Shown piece by piece: positions 15,698-24,800 of a DNA stretch of 45,510 nucleotides; within the stretch, counting starts at the first letter, position 1, and each line of letters opens with the position of its first letter. The notes below the pieces were generated by a model. The model was given only the letters and a program-made list of their open reading frames with translations, made no database searches and was not told the DNA's origin. This DNA comes from JBGSPQ01 sp041738505 (GTDB lineage: Bacteria; Patescibacteriota; Gracilibacteria; UBA1369). The stretch spans positions 1-45,510 of the forward strand of contig JBGSPQ010000002.1 in NCBI GenBank assembly GCA_041738505.1, written 5' to 3'. The position numbers and the translations under genes were made by a program.

Positions 15698-16393
15698 TTA
15701 TAAATCCATTCTATAAGTTTGGGGATCCCTTTGTTCAAGCGTAACATCGGCAACCGGTTCAATCACCGGAGCCAGATTTTCCATCTGCATTTGCTCAATC
15801 GCTTCGGGGGAGACCGGAACCTCCATACTTCCGCGCCTTTCATTTACGTCTTTGCGGATGTTTTTTTCCGGATTTCGCTCCTGCATGGGCACGGCAATCA
15901 TTGGTTCGGCTGTCGTTTCACGGAATTCCTTAAGTATCTCGCCTTTATCTTTCATGGACATATATCCGCCTATGGTAATCAGACCGGCCGAAATAAACGC
16001 CATAAACATACCAAATTGTGATTGTTTCATGGTTATATTGATGCCGAACTTGGGGTGGAAATATACGGAATTGACCAGAAACAAAGCGTAAAAGGCGAAA
16101 ATCCCCGTAAACATATAAAGAACATGTTTCTTCACCGGCAGACGCGGAATTTTATGCCCGGTGAATTCGGCGTACACAAGTGCCAGATTAAGCGCCGCCA
16201 GCACAATCAGACTAAAACCGGCCAGATACATTGGCCCGCTTATTCCCAAAAACATATCTCCCGTTCTAAAAGAATCCAGATCCTGATACCACGGCAAAAC
16301 CGCGCTGATAATCATCAGCAGAGAACCCGCTGTAATCAATTTCTTGTCAAAACTTAACTCGCGGACGATTTGATTTAACCTTTTTGTCGGCAT
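15698..16393 (-). CDS. Four-helix membrane protein, unknown function
   Basis: The 231-residue protein has four hydrophobic segments at about 19-35, 52-75, 90-111 and 126-147. A cytoplasmic-looking tail of about 80 polar residues (EVPVSPEAIEQMQMENLAPV) follows. There is no signal peptide and no recognised domain. The tail may bind a partner; the zinc-ribbon protein encoded 15 nt downstream is a candidate (inference). It is divergent from the glycosyltransferase gene. Confidence 0.78.
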   Translation of the reverse strand: MPTKRLNQIVRELSFDKKLITAGSLLMIISAVLPWYQDLDSFRTGDMFLGISGPMYLAGFSLIVLAALNLALVYAEFTGHKIPRLPVKKHVLYMFTGIFAFYALFLVNSVYFHPKFGINITMKQSQFGMFMAFISAGLITIGGYMSMKDKGEILKEFRETTAEPMIAVPMQERNPEKNIRKDVNERRGSMEVPVSPEAIEQMQMENLAPVIEPVADVTLEQRDPQTYRMDL

Positions 16394-16424
16394 ATATGTC
16401 CCTGTTAAATATTTACTATACGAA

Positions 16425-16454
16425 AATATAGATTAGCTTAACCGTATTTGTAAA
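16425..16454 (-). promoter_or_regulatory. Promoter of the membrane protein/zinc-ribbon pair
   Basis: On the minus strand TTTACA (16454-16449), 18 bp, TATATT (16430-16425), 31 bp before the ATG. Confidence 0.5.
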
Positions 16455-16515
16455 GTTCAAGGTGCTTGATAAGGCTGATATTTGATATAGAATGAATTGG
16501 CTTTTAACAAAAAAG

Positions 16516-17625
16516 ATGAAAATCGCCATTGATATTAGGGACGCGGTAAAGCAAAAAACGGGTAAGGGCTGGTATGTTTTCAACATGGTGAGAGAGCTGT
16601 TGAACCTGGATAGGGAAAACACATATATCCTGTATTCAAATTCAAAAAAAAATCCCTTTGCCGATTTTGAAAACGCCAGACTCAAGTTTGTGGAGGATTC
16701 CGCGGCCAAATGGCATTTCCGCGTATTAAAAGATTTAAAAGAGGAAAAAGTGGATCTCTTCTACGCTCCCACAAGTTACATCATCCCCGCTTTCGCCCCC
16801 AAAAATCTGCGAGTGGTCATCACCGTACACGATCTTGTGGCTTTTCTTTATCCCTCCACTCACAACACCAAGGCCATGATTGTGGAAAGGCTAACGTTAA
16901 AGAGGGCTTTAAAAAAGGCTTCAGACGTTTTTGTGGTTTCCGAAAACACCAAAAAAGATCTGTTAAAAAAATTCAAATTCAGGGAACAGCGCATCCACAT
17001 TACACCGTGCGCGGCATCACAGGTTTTTTCCGAACCGGTGTCGGAAGAGGATCTGGATGCCTTTAAAAAAGAAAAAAATCTTCCCGATAATTTTTTGCTC
17101 GCCGTGGGAACGCTGGAACCCCGCAAAAATCTACCCACGCTTATCAAGAGTTTTGTGAACGTAAAAAAGTGGCATCCCGAATACAAGCTGGTGATTGTGG
17201 GAAAAAAGGGTTGGAAATACGATCAAATAGAGTCCACGCTTAAAAAATTTCAAATGGAAAAAGAGGTGATTTTTCCCGGATACCTTAAGGATGAGGATCT
17301 AAGAAAAATGTACAAACTGGCGAAAGTTTTTGTATTCCCGTCTCTGTATGAGGGATTCGGAATCCCTCCTCTGGAAGCCATGGCCAGCGGCTGTCCGATT
17401 ATCAGTTCAAACCGCGCCTCCATGCCCGAGGTTGTTGGTGACGCGGGAATTTTAATAGACCCGACCAACGCCTATAAAATGGCCGACGCAATTTCCGGCT
17501 TACTGGAAAACGACAATGTCAGAAACATGATGATAGAAAGGGGATACAAACAAGTGGAAAAATTCAAATGGGAAAACAGTGCCCGCGCGGCATTGAATGT
17601 TTTTTTAGCCAACCAAAAAACATGA
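16516..17625 (+). CDS. GT4-family glycosyltransferase
   Basis: This is a retaining GT-B glycosyltransferase, probably adding mannose or a related sugar to a glycolipid or glycan. The acceptor is unknown. From the ATG at 16516 (369 aa) the start MKIAIDIRDAVKQKTGKGWY is typical. An earlier ATG at 16492 would add eight unconserved residues. The C-terminal donor domain has GTLEPRKNLPTLIKSF, FPGYLKDEDLRKMY and the E-x7-E motif in SLYEGFGIPPLEAMASG. There is no membrane helix. Its stop overlaps the nadK ATG (ATGA), so the two are translationally coupled. Confidence 0.9.
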   Translation: MKIAIDIRDAVKQKTGKGWYVFNMVRELLNLDRENTYILYSNSKKNPFADFENARLKFVEDSAAKWHFRVLKDLKEEKVDLFYAPTSYIIPAFAPKNLRVVITVHDLVAFLYPSTHNTKAMIVERLTLKRALKKASDVFVVSENTKKDLLKKFKFREQRIHITPCAASQVFSEPVSEEDLDAFKKEKNLPDNFLLAVGTLEPRKNLPTLIKSFVNVKKWHPEYKLVIVGKKGWKYDQIESTLKKFQMEKEVIFPGYLKDEDLRKMYKLAKVFVFPSLYEGFGIPPLEAMASGCPIISSNRASMPEVVGDAGILIDPTNAYKMADAISGLLENDNVRNMMIERGYKQVEKFKWENSARAALNVFLANQKT

Positions 17626-18524
17626 CCTTAATCACTCCCCCCAAGAGAAAATTTAAAAAAATCGGACTGGTATCAAAGAAAACCATTGGTGATCATCTTC
17701 CCCTGCTAAAAAAAATCATCAAAACGGTGGAAAAATATTCAACCGAAATAGTTTTGGACGATCACATAGCGCCGCTTATCACCGGCGAAAAAGGACTCAC
17801 CAAGAAAGAAGTATTCACCTCCAGCGACCTGGTTATTTTGCTGGGCGGGGACGGAACGATTTTAAAAAGCGCCGGCTGCACGGCAAAAAAAATCACTCCC
17901 ATTCTGGGCGTCAATCTGGGCACCCTGGGCTTTTTATCGGAAATAACGGCCGGCGAACTGGAACAAGCATTAAAGCTGATCCGGGAAAACAAATACTTCC
18001 TGGACAAACGCTCCATCCTGCGGGTGACCAAATATCATGCAAACAACAAAGTCGCGACTTTTTTGGCGCTTAACGATGCCGTAATCAACCAGGGCATTTT
18101 TGCCCGTCTGATAGAACTGGAAATCGAAATCAACGAAAAAAAGGTGGTGGCGTTCAAAGCCGACGGCTTGATAGTTGCTACGCCCACCGGTTCCACCGCC
18201 CATTCGCTTTCCGCGGGCGGCCCGATTGTGCACCCGGGACTTGATGCCATACTGGTAACTCCAATCTGCCCTTCCACACTGGCTTTAAGGCCGATAGTGA
18301 TACCCAACGACCGCCTGGTAAAAGTCAGAATCACCACAAGGCGCAGAGGGGATTATAACCTGGGGCTCACACTTGACGGCCAGGTAACCGTTCCGCTGGA
18401 ATACGGCGACGAAATAAAAATCCGCAAATCAAGCCGCAGTTTTTATATGATCCGCATCAAGGAACAGAACTACTACAAACTGCTCCGCGACAAACTCGGC
18501 TGGGGATACACCAAAACCGGATAA
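17622..18524 (+). CDS. nadK: NAD kinase
   Basis: NadK phosphorylates NAD to NADP. The ATG at 17622 overlaps the glycosyltransferase stop; the open frame continues upstream to 17568 inside that gene, which I discount. The 300-residue protein has LLGGDGTILKSAG (catalytic Asp77), GVNLGTLGFLSEIT (96-109) and the ribose-binding TPTGSTAHSLSAGGPIVHP. These are diagnostic of PpnK/NadK. It is convergent with ppdK, 59 bp apart. The gap is GC-rich without a clear T-tract terminator. Confidence 0.95.
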   Translation: MTLITPPKRKFKKIGLVSKKTIGDHLPLLKKIIKTVEKYSTEIVLDDHIAPLITGEKGLTKKEVFTSSDLVILLGGDGTILKSAGCTAKKITPILGVNLGTLGFLSEITAGELEQALKLIRENKYFLDKRSILRVTKYHANNKVATFLALNDAVINQGIFARLIELEIEINEKKVVAFKADGLIVATPTGSTAHSLSAGGPIVHPGLDAILVTPICPSTLALRPIVIPNDRLVKVRITTRRRGDYNLGLTLDGQVTVPLEYGDEIKIRKSSRSFYMIRIKEQNYYKLLRDKLGWGYTKTG

Positions 18525-18583
18525 ATATAAGCGCCGCCGCGGCTCGCCCGCTTTAACCCACGGCATATTTTTAGACAGCCTTT

Positions 18584-21199
18584 TTATTGTGCCTGCCGTT
18601 TTCGGATAACCGCCTGCGCAGCCGCAATACGCGCGATAGGCACGCGATACGGACTACAGCTTACATAATCCAGCCCGATCTTTTCGCAGAAATTGACCGA
18701 ATCGGGTTCCCCCGCCTGCTCACCGCAAATCGCGATATCCATATGAGGCTTAACCTTTTTGCCCAACTGCACGCAAGTCTCCATCAGTTTCCCCACGCCC
18801 TTCTGATCAATCGTCTCCATCGGATCGCGCGGCAGAATCTTGTTTTCAAGATAAAAATTCATAAACTTACCCGCGTCGTCACGGCTGTAACCCCAGGTGG
18901 TCTGGGTTAAATCGTTGGTGCCGAAAGAAAAGAAATCGGCGTATTCCGCCAGCTCATCGGCAATAAGACAAGCCCGCGGTAGTTCAATCATCGTCCCGAT
19001 TTTATATTCAAAATTCACTTTACCACCGTATTCTTTGATTACCCGTTCAATCATTTCACGACCTCTCTTAAGCTCTTCCAGATTGCTGATAAACGGCAGT
19101 TCAATTTCGGGAATAACTTTAATGCCCCTGCCCGAAACATCAATCGCCGCCTCTATAATCGCCCGCACCTGAACTTCATAAATCTCCGGATTGGTCAGCC
19201 CCAGGCGGGATCCTCTGTGTCCCAGCATCGGATTAGTCTCATGCAGGGATCCGATAATCCTTTCCATTTCATCCTTTTCAATACCCATTTCCGCGCAAAG
19301 TTCATCAACCTGTTCTTCGGTCTGCGGCAAAAATTCATGAAGAGGAGGGTCCAGCAGTCTCACCGTAACGGGGAATCCGTCCATCACCTCAAAAATGCCC
19401 GCAAAATCCTCTTTCTGCATCGGCAGAATCTCTTCCAGCGCGGATTTTCTGCCCTCAACGCTCTTGGCCAGAATCATTTTACGCACGCTCTTAATCCTGC
19501 CTTCATCAAAAAACATATGCTCCGTCCTGCAAAGGCCGATACCCTCGGCGCCAAATTCGCGCGCCGTTTTGGCGTCGGTCGGAGTGTCGGCGTTCGTTCT
19601 CACACCCATCCGCTTAAATTCCGAAGACCATTCCAGCATCCGTTTAAAACCCTCCGTGATCTGCGGTTCCATCATCGCCACTTCCCCCAGCATCACCTCG
19701 CCCGTACTTCCGTTAAGAGTGATAATATCTCCCTCATTGATTTCCAGACCTCCAACCCTGATCAGTTTGTTCTTACAGTCCACCACAACGTCACTGCATC
19801 CCGCTACACAGCATCTTCCCATCCCTCGCGCCACAACAGCCGCGTGTGAGGTCATCCCCCCCGTAGAAGTCAAAATGCCCTTGGAGGCATGCATGCCGTG
19901 AATGTCTTCGGGGCTGGTTTCTTTTCTAACCAGGATAACTTTTTCATCTCGCTCAAAAGTCCAGTTAAACGCGTCGTCGGCGGTAAAAACCACCTTGCCG
20001 CAGGCCGCCCCCGGAGAAGCCGGCAGTCCCTTGGCAATAACATTCTTGGGCGCCTTCGGGTCCACGTCCGGATGCAGAAGCTGATTAAGCTGGGTCGGAT
20101 CAATGCGCATCAAAGCCTCCTCTTTCGAAATCAGACCCTCGTCAAACATTTCGCATGCAATGTTGATTGCCGCTTTTGCCGTCCTCTTGCCGTTTCTGGT
20201 CTGCAGCATAAACAGTTTATTCTGCTGAATCGTAAATTCAATATCCTGCATATCCCTGTAATGTTGCTCCAGAGTGTGGCGAATATTGTCCAGCTGATCA
20301 AAAACATCGGGCATCAGGTCGCGCATCTGCGAAAGTTTTTGCGGAGTTCTTATTCCCGCCACCACATCCTCGCCCTGCGCGTTCATCAAAAACTCACCGT
20401 AAAATTCTTTTTCGCCGGTGGATGGATTTCGAGTAAAGGCCACACCCGTCCCCGAATCATCGCCCATATTGCCAAAAACCATCGTCTGCACATTCACGGC
20501 CGTTCCGTTCAGCCCCTCAATTCTGTTAATTTTCCTGTAAGTGATTGCGCGGTCGTTGTTCCACGAATTAAAAACCGCCTCAATGGACATCTTCAATTGT
20601 TCTTTGGGATCCGTCGGAAAAGCGATTCCCGTTTTTTCCTCCGCTATTTTTTTATATTCCCTCACCAGTTCCTTTAAATCCGCGGCGTCCAGTTCCGTAT
20701 CCATTGTCACACCTTTTGATTCTTTCAGCCTCTCCATCGCCTCCTCAAAATATTCATGATCCACTCCCAGCACCACATTCCCGAACATATTTACAAATCT
20801 CCTGTAGGCGTCGTAGCAAAAGCGTTCATTTCCGGTCTGGGTAATCAATCCGCTGACAGTCTCATCGTTAAGCCCCAAATTCAAAATGGTATCCATCATT
20901 CCCGGCATGGAAACCTTTGCCCCCGACCTCACGGAAACCAGTAGAGGCGCATCTTTGTCGCCGAATTTACGGCCCAGCGTTTTTTCCAAATCGGACAGCT
21001 TTTCTTCCAGTTCCGACTGATATCCTTCCGGATACCTGCCATTGGCAAGGTAATGGTTGCAGGTGTCGGTGGTGATAATAAAACCCGGAGGCACCGGCAG
21101 GCCCAGAGAAGTCATCTCGGCAAGATTTGCACCTTTTCCGCCCAGAACGTCCTTCATCTCTTTGTTCCCTTCGGAAAAAGAATAAATGCTTTTCACCAT
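18584..21199 (-). CDS. ppdK: Pyruvate, phosphate dikinase
   Basis: PPDK interconverts PEP + AMP + PPi and pyruvate + ATP + Pi. In CPR bacteria it often replaces pyruvate kinase. The 871-residue length is normal. Domains are in order: the ATP-grasp region (VLGGKGANLAEMTSLGLPVPPGF at the start, KVSMPGMMDTILNLGLN), the phospho-histidine domain with GGMTSHAAVVARG (His452), and the C-terminal PEP/pyruvate TIM barrel. The barrel shows GIGLCRTEHMFF, LGHRGSRLGLTNPEIYE, FFSFGTNDLTQTTWGYSRDD and the catalytic Cys in ICGEQAGEP. It is the last gene of a minus-strand run after gdh (39-nt gap). A weak AT-rich hairpin in that gap (about 21209-21234) could lower its level. Confidence 0.97.
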   Translation of the reverse strand: MVKSIYSFSEGNKEMKDVLGGKGANLAEMTSLGLPVPPGFIITTDTCNHYLANGRYPEGYQSELEEKLSDLEKTLGRKFGDKDAPLLVSVRSGAKVSMPGMMDTILNLGLNDETVSGLITQTGNERFCYDAYRRFVNMFGNVVLGVDHEYFEEAMERLKESKGVTMDTELDAADLKELVREYKKIAEEKTGIAFPTDPKEQLKMSIEAVFNSWNNDRAITYRKINRIEGLNGTAVNVQTMVFGNMGDDSGTGVAFTRNPSTGEKEFYGEFLMNAQGEDVVAGIRTPQKLSQMRDLMPDVFDQLDNIRHTLEQHYRDMQDIEFTIQQNKLFMLQTRNGKRTAKAAINIACEMFDEGLISKEEALMRIDPTQLNQLLHPDVDPKAPKNVIAKGLPASPGAACGKVVFTADDAFNWTFERDEKVILVRKETSPEDIHGMHASKGILTSTGGMTSHAAVVARGMGRCCVAGCSDVVVDCKNKLIRVGGLEINEGDIITLNGSTGEVMLGEVAMMEPQITEGFKRMLEWSSEFKRMGVRTNADTPTDAKTAREFGAEGIGLCRTEHMFFDEGRIKSVRKMILAKSVEGRKSALEEILPMQKEDFAGIFEVMDGFPVTVRLLDPPLHEFLPQTEEQVDELCAEMGIEKDEMERIIGSLHETNPMLGHRGSRLGLTNPEIYEVQVRAIIEAAIDVSGRGIKVIPEIELPFISNLEELKRGREMIERVIKEYGGKVNFEYKIGTMIELPRACLIADELAEYADFFSFGTNDLTQTTWGYSRDDAGKFMNFYLENKILPRDPMETIDQKGVGKLMETCVQLGKKVKPHMDIAICGEQAGEPDSVNFCEKIGLDYVSCSPYRVPIARIAAAQAVIRKRQAQ

Positions 21200-21238
21200 G
21201 ATGTGGAAATGATTAAAAAGTATTACAAAGTAATATCA

Positions 21239-22504
21239 TTAACTTAAGCCTCTCACCACCAATATATCCCTCAGCCGTGAAAGTGCAACAATAAATGCCG
21301 CGCTCCGGTTATTGCAACTATATTGTGTTTTGGCTTTTAATACATTATTCCACGCTTCCAGCATCTGTTTTTTCAACTTTTTTTCAATCTCCTCGATTTC
21401 CCAGTAATAATTTTGCTTGTTCTGGACCATTTCAAAATAGCTCACGGTAACGCCACCGGTGTTGGCAATAATATCCGGAATCAAAAATATACCGTTCTTT
21501 TCCAGAATCTCTTCGGCATCGGGAGTGATTGGGCCGTTGGCCAGTTCCAGAATAATTTTGGCTCTGATTTTACCGGCATTTTCTTTTGTGATTTGATTTT
21601 CCATCGCCGCCAGAACCAGAACGTCGCAGTCCAGTTCCAGTAATTCCTCGTTGCTGATTTTTTCACAGGAATTGCCTTCCTGAGGCTGATATTCATGCCC
21701 GCCGCATTTGGTCACGCTGCCTTTTTTGATTTTGCATTCCATCGTGGCCAGCGCGTCCAGCCCGTGTTTGCAGTGAATCCCGCCCTGGCTGTCACTCACC
21801 GCCACAACCTTGTAACCCTCTTTAGCCAGCAGATTGGCGGCGTTGCCTCCGGCATTTCCAAAGCCCTGAATAGCCACTTTAACGCCGGTTCTTTTCTTCT
21901 TCATTTTATCAATCACCGCGTCCAGAATAATCAGCCCCCCCTGGCTGGTGGCGTCGTATCTGCCCTCACTGCCGCCATAAGTCACCGGTTTGCCGGTAAC
22001 AATGCCCGAAGAATTCATCTCCTTAAGTTTTGAATACTCATCCGCAAACCACGCCATCACCTGCGAATCGGTGTTTACGTCGGGCGCGGGCACATCGGTG
22101 TCGGGTCCGATCACAGGTTCAATCATCTGCACAAACTTGCGCGTAATCCTTTCAATTTCGGCGGGGGAGTATTGGCCCGGATCAAAAGCTATCCCTCCTT
22201 TAGCGCCGCCCAAAGGCAAATCCGCCACCGCGCACTTAATGGTCATCAGGGTGGCCAGTGCCTTGATTTCATCAATATCCACACTTTGATGATACCTGAT
22301 TCCACCCTTAAAAGGGCCCGCCGCGTCGTTATGCTGAACCCTGTAGCCCGTAAACATTTCCAGTTTTCCGTTATCCAGCTTAACGGGGAAATTCACCTCC
22401 ACCACCCGTTTCGGCACATTAAGAATTTTTTGCACGTCCTTATCCAATTTCATCAGATTGGCGGCCTTTTTGATTTCCTGCAGAGTGTTTAAATAAAAAG
22501 ACAT
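21239..22504 (-). CDS. gdhA: Glutamate dehydrogenase (Glu/Leu/Phe/Val family)
   Basis: The enzyme oxidatively deaminates glutamate to 2-oxoglutarate (or the reverse) with NAD(P). The 421-residue hexameric-type protein shows K66 in GPFKGGIRYH, K90 and catalytic K102 in PLGGAKGGI, and PVIGPDTDVPAPDVNTDSQ. The Rossmann GFGNAGGNAANLL is in the second half. Cofactor preference cannot be fixed by eye. It lies 9 nt after the aminotransferase stop, so amino-group collection by transamination and release as ammonia are coupled in one operon. Confidence 0.95.
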   Translation of the reverse strand: MSFYLNTLQEIKKAANLMKLDKDVQKILNVPKRVVEVNFPVKLDNGKLEMFTGYRVQHNDAAGPFKGGIRYHQSVDIDEIKALATLMTIKCAVADLPLGGAKGGIAFDPGQYSPAEIERITRKFVQMIEPVIGPDTDVPAPDVNTDSQVMAWFADEYSKLKEMNSSGIVTGKPVTYGGSEGRYDATSQGGLIILDAVIDKMKKKRTGVKVAIQGFGNAGGNAANLLAKEGYKVVAVSDSQGGIHCKHGLDALATMECKIKKGSVTKCGGHEYQPQEGNSCEKISNEELLELDCDVLVLAAMENQITKENAGKIRAKIILELANGPITPDAEEILEKNGIFLIPDIIANTGGVTVSYFEMVQNKQNYYWEIEEIEKKLKKQMLEAWNNVLKAKTQYSCNNRSAAFIVALSRLRDILVVRGLS

Positions 22505-22513
22505 GAAAGGAAA

Positions 22514-24049
22514 TTAAGATGTTAAATATTTTTTGGTAATCTGCGCCGCCTTTTTCACATTTGCGGCATTCGTATTAACCACCGATGCGCGCACCATGTT
22601 CACAGAGGCGGTCTCTTTTCTTTCCATTTCCGAAAAAAACAGATAAACGGGTAGATAGACAACACCCCTTTTAGCCAGCTCCGTAAGCTTTTCCTCCACC
22701 GGAGCATCCATCCTCTTACACCCTTCAATCTCATTCAAATCAAAAATCGTATAATAAAGATTCGCCCTTTCACCCAGCCCCAGCTCTTTCAAAAAAATCG
22801 CGCTGTTTTCTTTTACCGATTCAAAATATTCTTTTCTTTCCGCATCTCCCATAATCATATGGCAGATGCCCAAAAATTGCGATGGCCCGGGCACAAACGT
22901 CGTATGCTTAAACTCGCCCTCCACTCCGCCGGGGCCTTTAGCCTGCATCAAAAGCCCCTTCAGATCCCGCCCGGGCCCGATGCACTCCTTTAAAACATTA
23001 TCCGTCAAATACCTGTTCGCCGCCTCGGGAATCAGCATATCGCCAAAACGCAGACCGGTGCTTCTTTCAATTTTGGAACGCGCGTCAATGCGGAGCGTCC
23101 TTTCCGGCGCGTAATCCATAATCGTTTTTTTCTTCGGAAAAAACGAAGTATAAACCTCGTCCGAAATAATCATACAGTCCTTATCCTTGGCGATTTTGGC
23201 GATTCTTTCCAGCGTCTCCGCCTCCAGTGAAAACCCCGTCGGGTTATTGGGATCAATCAAAATAATCGCCTTAACTTTTTCTTTCAGCTCCTCCAGATGA
23301 TCCAGGCTTTCGGCCGGAATTTTCCCGTTCAGCGGATTAACCGACAAAGAAAAAGAACGGATACCCAGATTATCAATACTTCGCAAATACGGAGCGTAAG
23401 CCGGCGAACAAATCACCACAACACCCTCCGCGTTAAAATAATCAACCCCCGATTTCCCCAGCGCCTTAAACAAACTCCCGATAGCGTGCGAAGCCCCGTT
23501 GAACAAAATCAAATCATTGTGATCAAAAGGAGTGGAGATAAATTTCTTATACCAATCCGCCAGTACAACGCGAGTAATCTCCTCCCCCCGCGGGTCCAGA
23601 TAAGACCCTCCGCTCACCGGACAATAACTAAAAATCCGCTTCAAAACGTCAAACCGCGACCATTCAAGTCCGCTTCCTTTTGCCGCCTCAATCACCGAAT
23701 CGATAAAAAATTCAAGGTCGGCAACCAAATCATCAGCGGCCACCTTGCTATACGAATACCCCGTAAAATCAACAATATCCGCCATTATTTCTTCGTATTG
23801 ATTCTCCGCAAAATCCACAAAACGCCTTTGCTCGTGATTCAAATAAGAATCCAGAAGAATCAGATAACTAAAAAACTTTCTGCCCCGCACGCTTGGCGTA
23901 AAGCCATATCCGGGATCCCCCCGCGAAAGGTCAATAACCTTCTCCGCGTTATCCTGCGCGATTTTCTGCAACAAAGTAAAAATGGCGAACGGATTATCGG
24001 TGGCTACGGAAAATCCCCATTTGTTGGATGTCAGTTGATTGGAAGCCAT
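22514..24049 (-). CDS. PLP-dependent aminotransferase, aspartate transaminase/4-decarboxylase-like
   Basis: This is a fold-type I PLP enzyme of 511 residues, about 100 longer than ordinary AspAT. Visible landmarks are IDLSRGDPGYGF (N-terminus), LDPRGEEITR, FNGASHAIGSLFKAL (cofactor phosphate turn), DPNNPTGF, ISDEVYTSFF, and the PLP lysine K326 in RSKIERSTGLRFGDML. Length, N-terminal extension and the SK-x4-TG-x-R-x-G context resemble bifunctional aspartate aminotransferase/aspartate 4-decarboxylase (AsdA), but the substrate is inferred. The start is immediately after the kinase-like gene's stop (0 nt). With gdh and ppdK it suggests amino-acid catabolism toward 2-oxo acids, alanine or pyruvate. 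Confidence 0.8.
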   Translation of the reverse strand: MASNQLTSNKWGFSVATDNPFAIFTLLQKIAQDNAEKVIDLSRGDPGYGFTPSVRGRKFFSYLILLDSYLNHEQRRFVDFAENQYEEIMADIVDFTGYSYSKVAADDLVADLEFFIDSVIEAAKGSGLEWSRFDVLKRIFSYCPVSGGSYLDPRGEEITRVVLADWYKKFISTPFDHNDLILFNGASHAIGSLFKALGKSGVDYFNAEGVVVICSPAYAPYLRSIDNLGIRSFSLSVNPLNGKIPAESLDHLEELKEKVKAIILIDPNNPTGFSLEAETLERIAKIAKDKDCMIISDEVYTSFFPKKKTIMDYAPERTLRIDARSKIERSTGLRFGDMLIPEAANRYLTDNVLKECIGPGRDLKGLLMQAKGPGGVEGEFKHTTFVPGPSQFLGICHMIMGDAERKEYFESVKENSAIFLKELGLGERANLYYTIFDLNEIEGCKRMDAPVEEKLTELAKRGVVYLPVYLFFSEMERKETASVNMVRASVVNTNAANVKKAAQITKKYLTS

Positions 24050-24694
24050 TTAAAGTGGAAATAATTGAAAAATCCAGGCCAGCGGACCCGGAAAAGGAGG
24101 CAGATTCAATACGAAAAGATAAACAATCATCTGTCCGCTAAAGCCCGAAAAAAGCGGCACCGTAAGGTTGTCATCAAGCTTGTTGGTAATCAGTTCCACA
24201 AACGCGGCCACAAGTGCCATCGGAATAAAAACAAACGGAAATTCGGGCAGAAAAAGCCAACCCACCATCAGATTCATTGCCAGCCCGGCCAGAAAACCCT
24301 CCCACGTTTTTTTCTTGAAAAGTTTATGTTTGCCAAATTTAATCCCCACCAGCGCGCTAACCAGGTCTCCAAAAACCGTCAGCAGAAGCGCCAGCATCGC
24401 GATTGAATAATCAAACGCCCCGAACACGATAATCGTCGCCGCAATAAAAAACACCGTCCCCGTAACATTATTTCTTTCATGCGGACGGAAAAGATCAAGA
24501 ATCCTGGGGAGTTTGGGGCGAACCTCCAGTCTCACATATTCAATTTCCAGCAGGATCAGAAACATCGCCGTTAAGGCCAGAATCGCCACTCTCGCGTCCC
24601 ATACGAAATGAACATAGCTGTAAACCAAAAGCACAGGTATTTCCATCAGATGGAACAGCTTGCGAAGTATCTCTTTTTTTAGAGACGGAGTCAT
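24050..24694 (-). CDS. CTP-dependent polyprenol/diacylglycerol kinase-like membrane protein
   Basis: The 214-residue integral membrane protein has six or more hydrophobic segments. Motifs match the SEC59/DGK1/VTE5 family: RKLFHLMEIPVLL at the start, NVTGTVFFIAATI, FGDLVSALVGIKFGKHKLFKKKTWEG, and ELITNKLDDNLTVPLFSG near the end. Members phosphorylate dolichol, phytol or diacylglycerol using CTP or other NTPs. The substrate here is unknown; a lipid carrier for glycans is plausible. It is the first gene of the four-gene run and abuts the aminotransferase ATG. Confidence 0.82.
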   Translation of the reverse strand: MTPSLKKEILRKLFHLMEIPVLLVYSYVHFVWDARVAILALTAMFLILLEIEYVRLEVRPKLPRILDLFRPHERNNVTGTVFFIAATIIVFGAFDYSIAMLALLLTVFGDLVSALVGIKFGKHKLFKKKTWEGFLAGLAMNLMVGWLFLPEFPFVFIPMALVAAFVELITNKLDDNLTVPLFSGFSGQMIVYLFVLNLPPFPGPLAWIFQLFPL

Positions 24695-24720
24695 AATTCA
24701 AAGGCAAACGGACATAGCCG

Positions 24721-24750
24721 AGTATAAAACTATACGGCGGATATTGCCAA
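24721..24750 (-). promoter_or_regulatory. Promoter of the kinase-aminotransferase-gdh-ppdK run
   Basis: On the minus strand TTGGCA (24750-24745), 18 bp, TATACT (24726-24721), 27 bp before the ATG at 24694. It starts just after the terminator of the macroglobulin gene. Confidence 0.6.
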
Positions 24751-24755
24751 CAAAT

Positions 24756-24786
24756 AAAGGCGCGCTTCGTGGGACAGCGCGCCTTT
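24756..24786 (-). terminator. Terminator of the sigma/macroglobulin operon
   Basis: Perfect 11-bp arms 24756-24766 and 24776-24786 enclose a 9-nt loop. On the minus strand the stem ends in TTT and continues ATTTGTT. It lies 14 bp after the macroglobulin stop. Confidence 0.8.
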
Positions 24787-24800
24787 AAAAAATCATAAAG

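Noticed and set aside
18525..18583. Terminator between nadK and ppdK
   Set aside because: The GC-rich stretch can fold but no T-run follows it on either strand.
21209..21234. Terminator between gdh and ppdK
   Set aside because: The hairpin has only six A/T-rich pairs; too weak to call, although it might reduce read-through.
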